Made by a program: the position numbers and the translations under genes. The notes under the pieces were generated by a model. It searched no databases and was not told the DNA's origin. It saw only the letters and a program-made list of their open reading frames with translations. This document shows, piece after piece, positions 60,455-64,000 of a DNA stretch of 64,000 nt. Every line of letters begins with the position of its first letter. The first letter of the stretch is position 1. Origin of the DNA: Ralstonia wenshanensis (lineage in GTDB: Bacteria; Pseudomonadota; Gammaproteobacteria; Burkholderiales; Burkholderiaceae); NCBI RefSeq assembly GCF_021173085.1, contig NZ_CP076413.1, forward strand, positions 930,001 to 994,000, in the 5' to 3' direction.

Positions 60455-61198
60455 TTAGCCAGCCACCAGCGTACCGTTCTCGATATGGACGCGTTCGCCT
60501 GCCTGGAAGCCCGGTGCAGCCTTGTACGTGAAGCTGCGGTTCGTACCGTTGTCCATGCGCACGTTCACACGGTATTGGGTGTCGCGGCTGTAGTAGTTCT
60601 CCGCCACATGGCCACCGTAACCGCCTGCCACCGCGCCGCCGACCGTCGCAAGCGTACGGCCATTGCCGCGGCCAATCTGGTTACCCAGCAGCCCGCCCAC
60701 CACCGCGCCACCGATCATGCCGAGGCCTGTTTCCTTGCCTTGCGTTGTGATCGGCGTGACCGACGTCACATGGCCGGCATAGGGGCTGGCCGACTGGCGC
60801 GGCTGTGTTTGCGCGTAGCTGGGGCTGGTGGACGGCGCGCGTTCAGCGTACGACGGTTCACGGGCTCGCGCCGGAGCAGGCGCAACGTTCTGTGCCGGAT
60901 ACGGAGCGGCCTGATTCGGCTGCGTCGTCTGGCCCGGTGCGGCCAACGCCATCGGGGCCGAAGCGCCCGGCATGGCGGCTGCAGATTGCGCAGCCACATT
61001 CGGGTCGGTGCTGCCCTGCGTAGCCTTCGATGTCGGCAGCACGCCGGTGATGGCGGCCACAGCGGTCAGGCTTGCGATGATCACGGCCACGGCCGCCGTG
61101 GTCATCAGCGGATGCATGCGTCGTGACGACGACGGCACCTGACCCGGCGAGGTGCCACCGTATTGTTGACCTTGGTTCGGTTGGATGTTGTTCGTCAT
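60455..61198 (-). CDS. Glycine-zipper 2TM (17-kDa antigen-like) surface protein
   Basis: This 247-residue protein has a short cytoplasmic N-terminus, one membrane helix (TTAAVAVIIASLTAVAAITG) and a Pro/Ala/Ser/Gln-rich linker of about 80 residues. The glycine zipper is MIGGAVVGGLLGNQIGRGNG and VGGAVAGGYGGHVAENYY, and a final beta domain reads RVNVRMDNGTNRSFTYKAAP and RVHIENGTLVAG. SlyB/OmpA-associated lipoproteins of the Rickettsia 17-kDa type share the last two parts. The first membrane helix, not a lipobox, anchors it, so it would reach into the periplasm from the inner membrane. GCAGGAGAACGAAG precedes the ATG. Confidence 0.8.
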   Translation of the reverse strand: MTNNIQPNQGQQYGGTSPGQVPSSSRRMHPLMTTAAVAVIIASLTAVAAITGVLPTSKATQGSTDPNVAAQSAAAMPGASAPMALAAPGQTTQPNQAAPYPAQNVAPAPARAREPSYAERAPSTSPSYAQTQPRQSASPYAGHVTSVTPITTQGKETGLGMIGGAVVGGLLGNQIGRGNGRTLATVGGAVAGGYGGHVAENYYSRDTQYRVNVRMDNGTNRSFTYKAAPGFQAGERVHIENGTLVAG

Positions 61199-61416
61199 CT
61201 TCGTTCTCCTGCGGCCCGTGATTGGTTCGTTGTTCGGCCCTTCGATGATCACAGTGTGGTCCATCGCCCAAACGGATGCCGTTTTAATTTGTAAGCATCT
61301 GTACTCAGACTTTTCCCTTAAAAATCAGGCGCTTGGCGGACTTTGATACACAGTGTGGAAGCGCAACGATGTTACAAATAGCGGGGTGGGCGCGCGTTTT
61401 GCGCCGGCGCGGGCAA

Positions 61417-61446
61417 TAAAAAAACGCCCTGAAAGGGCGTTTTTCC
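61417..61446 (-). terminator. Terminator of lysS
   Basis: AAACGCCCT (61422-61430), loop GAA, AGGGCGTTT (61434-61442) on the plus strand. On the minus strand the stem is followed by TTTTTTTA. Confidence 0.88.
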
Positions 61447-61466
61447 AAGGCGATCGTCCGAGCCGA

Positions 61467-63011
61467 TCAGTCTTCGCGGCGCAGGTGCGGGAAAAGGATC
61501 ACGTCGCGGATGTTCGGGCTGTCGGTGAGCAGCATCACCAGGCGGTCGATGCCGATGCCGCAGCCGCCGGTCGGAGGCATGCCGTATTCCAATGCGCGGA
61601 TGTAGTCGGCGTCATAGAACATGGCTTCTTCGTCGCCGGCGTCCTTCTGTTCGACCTGCTTGCGGAAGCGCTCGGCCTGGTCTTCCGGGTCATTCAGTTC
61701 GGAGAAGCCGTTGGCGATTTCGCGGCCGGTGATGAACAGCTCGAAGCGCTCGGTGATGCCGGGCAGCGTGTCGGAGCCCCGTGCCAGCGGCGACACTTCG
61801 ACCGGGTAGTCGATGATGAACGTCGGCTCCCACAGTTGCGATTCGGCGGTTTCTTCAAACAGCACGAGCTGCAGCGTGCCAACGCCGGCGTTCAGGAATT
61901 GCGGCGCGTTCGTGTCGATCTTGAACTTCTTCAGCTCGGCGCGCAGGAAGTCGACATCGGCAAGTTGCGCGTCGGTGTATTGCGGCGCGTACTTCTGGAT
62001 CGCCTGGCAGATGGTCAGGCGATGGAACGGCTTGGCCAGATCCAGCTCGCGGCCCTGGTAGGTGAGCGTGGCGGTGCCCGAGGCGTCGATGGCGGCCTGG
62101 CGGATCAGTTGCTCGGTAAAGTTCATCAGCCAGCGGTAGTCCGTGTAGGCCGCGTAGAACTCCATCATCGTGAACTCGGGGTTGTGTCGTGGAGACACGC
62201 CCTCGTTACGGAAGTTGCGGTTGATTTCGTACACACGCTCGAAACCGCCCACGATCAGGCGCTTGAGGTACAGCTCAGGCGCGATGCGCAGGAACATCTG
62301 CATGTCCAGCGCATTGTGGTGCGTGATGAACGGCTTGGCTGCCGCGCCGCCCGGGATCGGATGCAGCATTGGCGTCTCGACTTCCATGAAACCGTTGCCG
62401 GCCATGAAGTTGCGCAGCGAGGCCATGGCCTTGGTGCGGGCGCGGAACGTGTCGCGCGTTTCCTTCGAGACGATGAGATCGACGTAGCGCTGGCGATACT
62501 TCTGTTCCTGATCGGCCAGGCCGTAGTAGTCGCCCGGCAGCGGACGCAGGCTCTTCGAGAGCAGGCGCAGCTCCGTCACGGCTACCGACAGTTCGCCGGT
62601 TTTCGTCTTCATCAGCGTGCCGCGCGCAGCCACGATGTCGCCCAGGTCCCACTTCTTGAAGCTGGCGTAGACGTCTTCACCCACGGCGTCGCGGCTGATG
62701 TAGAACTGGATGCGGTCGGTGGCGTCCTGCACAGTGGCAAAGCTGGCCTTGCCCATCACGCGCTTGAGCATCATGCGGCCGGCGATGGCCACCTGCACCG
62801 GTTCGGCTTCGAACGCAGCCTGTTCCAACTCGCGGTATTTCGCTTGCAGATCACCGGCATGCTGCGTCGGGCGGAAATCATTGGGAAACGCGACGCCTTG
62901 CTGGCGGATCTCGGCAAGCTTCTCGCGGCGCTCGGCGATGATCTTGTTGTCGTCCTGCGCCGGCATGGCGGCCGCGGTGTTCGATTCGGCCGGGTTGTTC
63001 TGTTCGGTCAT
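61467..63011 (-). CDS. lysS: Lysyl-tRNA synthetase, class II
   Basis: This 514-residue enzyme charges tRNA(Lys). The OB-fold anticodon domain (about 50-180) has [20 protein letters not shown]. The class II core shows motif 2 [20 protein letters not shown] and motif 3 [20 protein letters not shown], ending [15 protein letters not shown] at 63011. It lies 24 bp after the SDR gene in the prfB-SDR-lysS unit and ends at a terminator. Confidence 0.96.
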   Translation of the reverse strand: MTEQNNPAESNTAAAMPAQDDNKIIAERREKLAEIRQQGVAFPNDFRPTQHAGDLQAKYRELEQAAFEAEPVQVAIAGRMMLKRVMGKASFATVQDATDRIQFYISRDAVGEDVYASFKKWDLGDIVAARGTLMKTKTGELSVAVTELRLLSKSLRPLPGDYYGLADQEQKYRQRYVDLIVSKETRDTFRARTKAMASLRNFMAGNGFMEVETPMLHPIPGGAAAKPFITHHNALDMQMFLRIAPELYLKRLIVGGFERVYEINRNFRNEGVSPRHNPEFTMMEFYAAYTDYRWLMNFTEQLIRQAAIDASGTATLTYQGRELDLAKPFHRLTICQAIQKYAPQYTDAQLADVDFLRAELKKFKIDTNAPQFLNAGVGTLQLVLFEETAESQLWEPTFIIDYPVEVSPLARGSDTLPGITERFELFITGREIANGFSELNDPEDQAERFRKQVEQKDAGDEEAMFYDADYIRALEYGMPPTGGCGIGIDRLVMLLTDSPNIRDVILFPHLRRED

Positions 63012-63035
63012 GATGGTGATGAGAGGAATGTCGGT

Positions 63036-63776
63036 TCAGGCGATGTTGCGCAGGTCGTCCAGCTCGGTCGCGCCAAAGTCGGGGCGGACGAGGTAGGCGG
63101 CGATGCGCGCAGCGGCGTCTTGCGGCGAGACCAGCTCGCCATGCGCGTGCAGATCGCGGAAGCGCTGCACGCCGGCAAAGTCGGCGCCCCGGATGGTGCG
63201 TTGCATGTCGGTGTCGATCACGCCCGGGGCAAGCGCCACGGCGCGCACGCTGGCGTCGCCATCGGCGTTGATGGCGCGCACAAACATGTCGAGCCCCGCC
63301 TTACCCGTGCAATACGCTGCCCAACCAGCGATCGGCCGGCGTGCTGCGCCCGACGAGACCGCCAGCACGCGGCGCTGCGCGTTCCAGTCGGCGGTGCCTC
63401 GCAGCAGGGCAGCAGTCAGCGCCATCGGGCCGGCCAGGTTCAGCTGCAGGTGCGGCAGCAGCGTATCGGCACGCAGCGTGTCGATGGTGCCGATCGGCTC
63501 GACCGCGCCGGCGTTGAGCACCAGCGTCACGTTGGCAAAGGCGGGCAGGGCGGCAAGCGTCTTGGTCATCCAGGCCTCGGCGGCATGCGCGTCGGACAGG
63601 TCGACCTGGTGCCAGTCGAGCGTCACGCCGGCAGCTGCCGCCTGCGCGCGCAATTCGGCGTTATCGCCGCGTGCCACGCAGATCAGGCGGCGACCGGGTT
63701 GCATCAGCGCCTGGGCCAGCGCGGCGCCCAAGCCGCGCGAGGCACCGGTCAGGATGAACAGGGACGTGTCAGACAT
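63036..63776 (-). CDS. SDR-family oxidoreductase
   Basis: This 246-residue Rossmann enzyme has the NAD(P)-binding TGASRGLGAAL (10-20), LVLNAGAVEP (NAG at 88-90), Ser141/142 in VSSGAARR, and active-site Tyr155 and Lys159 in AAYCTGKAG. APGVIDTDMQ follows. It resembles the sepiapterin reductase/benzil reductase branch. Substrate unknown. It lies in the small gap between prfB and lysS (27 and 24 bp), genes that are neighbours in many bacteria, so it should be expressed constitutively with them. Confidence 0.9.
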   Translation of the reverse strand: MSDTSLFILTGASRGLGAALAQALMQPGRRLICVARGDNAELRAQAAAAGVTLDWHQVDLSDAHAAEAWMTKTLAALPAFANVTLVLNAGAVEPIGTIDTLRADTLLPHLQLNLAGPMALTAALLRGTADWNAQRRVLAVSSGAARRPIAGWAAYCTGKAGLDMFVRAINADGDASVRAVALAPGVIDTDMQRTIRGADFAGVQRFRDLHAHGELVSPQDAAARIAAYLVRPDFGATELDDLRNIA

Positions 63777-63803
63777 GGCAGTCGCTCTGGTTTGGCTCGC
63801 GGA

Positions 63804-64000
63804 TCAGACGCCTTGCTTCAGGCTGGCTTGAATAAACGGGTCGAGGTCGCCGTCCAGCACCTTCTGCGTGTTGGAGATTTCCACGTTCGTGCGCAGATCC
63901 TTGATGCGGCTTTGGTCCAGCACGTAAGAGCGGATTTGATGGCCCCAGCCCACGTCCGTCTTGGCGGCTTCCTGTGCGTCGGCAGCGGCCTGACGCTTGC
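63804..64000 (-). CDS. prfB: Peptide chain release factor 2, C-terminal part, cut by window edge
   Basis: The last 65 residues are visible on the minus strand, ending at TGA (63806-63804). They read [20 protein letters not shown], then [20 protein letters not shown] and a final QASLKQGV. This is the conserved C-terminal domain of RF2, which ends translation at UGA and UAA. The GGQ motif, the stop-recognising SPF and the programmed frameshift site near the start lie outside the window. Confidence 0.95.

Overview
The window looks like core chromosome of a Ralstonia-type betaproteobacterium (Burkholderiales). The DNA is GC-rich, most reading frames are open on both strands, and the gene set fits: a stand-alone RsxB ferredoxin beside nth, an intracellular PHB depolymerase with the Cys183/Asp355/His388 triad of Ralstonia eutropha PhaZ, a complete isc operon, and the PF10136 membrane protein misnamed 'site-specific recombinase'. 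Species-level assignment is inference. I saw no rRNA, tRNA, insertion sequence, prophage or CRISPR array.

Layout. 1-7.4 kb: the 3' end of a chromate-transporter-like gene, a ProY-type permease, an MHS-type MFS carrier, an ABC exporter, an eight-copy 42-bp tandem repeat, and L-lactate permease. 7.6-14.5 kb: a patatin/Omp85 two-part outer-membrane phospholipase and a two-gene RND efflux system without its outer-membrane channel. 14.5-16.6 kb: a translationally coupled MASE1-PAS membrane sensor and an alpha/beta hydrolase with Cys at the nucleophile position. 16.7-22.6 kb: a co-directional set (AlaX tRNA editing, EamA exporter, RidA, LysN-like aminotransferase, GST) divergent from a MocR regulator, with three CTGTAC boxes between. 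22.6-25.1 kb: htpG with a sigma-32-like promoter, and a family-6 DNA glycosylase. 25.1-27 kb: a secreted and a cytosolic protein sharing the GRQRMLSQR (PilJ_N) motif, with a terminator-bearing leader.

27-42.2 kb: small conserved genes (DUF1993, TPR, spermidine-synthase-like, SnoaL-like), a moxR-GNAT-vWA operon, two tandem small cytochromes c, DUF1841, a second EamA exporter, an S10 carboxypeptidase lipoprotein, a RutE-like nitroreductase, nth-rsxB, a TetR regulator and phaZ. 42.4-48.3 kb: aromatic aminotransferase, uvrB and the PF10136 protein.

48.3-54 kb: a full ribose operon (rbsB-A-C-R-K on the minus strand) with a perfect LacI-family operator. 54.2-60.4 kb: iscR-S-U-A, a DUF3565 gene, hscB-hscA-fdx-iscX, behind a type 1 IscR-box promoter. 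60.4-64 kb: a glycine-zipper surface protein, then lysS, an SDR gene and the 3' end of prfB on the minus strand.

Most of this is housekeeping. The least explained parts are the 42-bp array, the leader at 26.7 kb with its paired PilJ_N genes, the MocR-controlled AlaX/EamA/RidA group, and the hairpin just before hscB.
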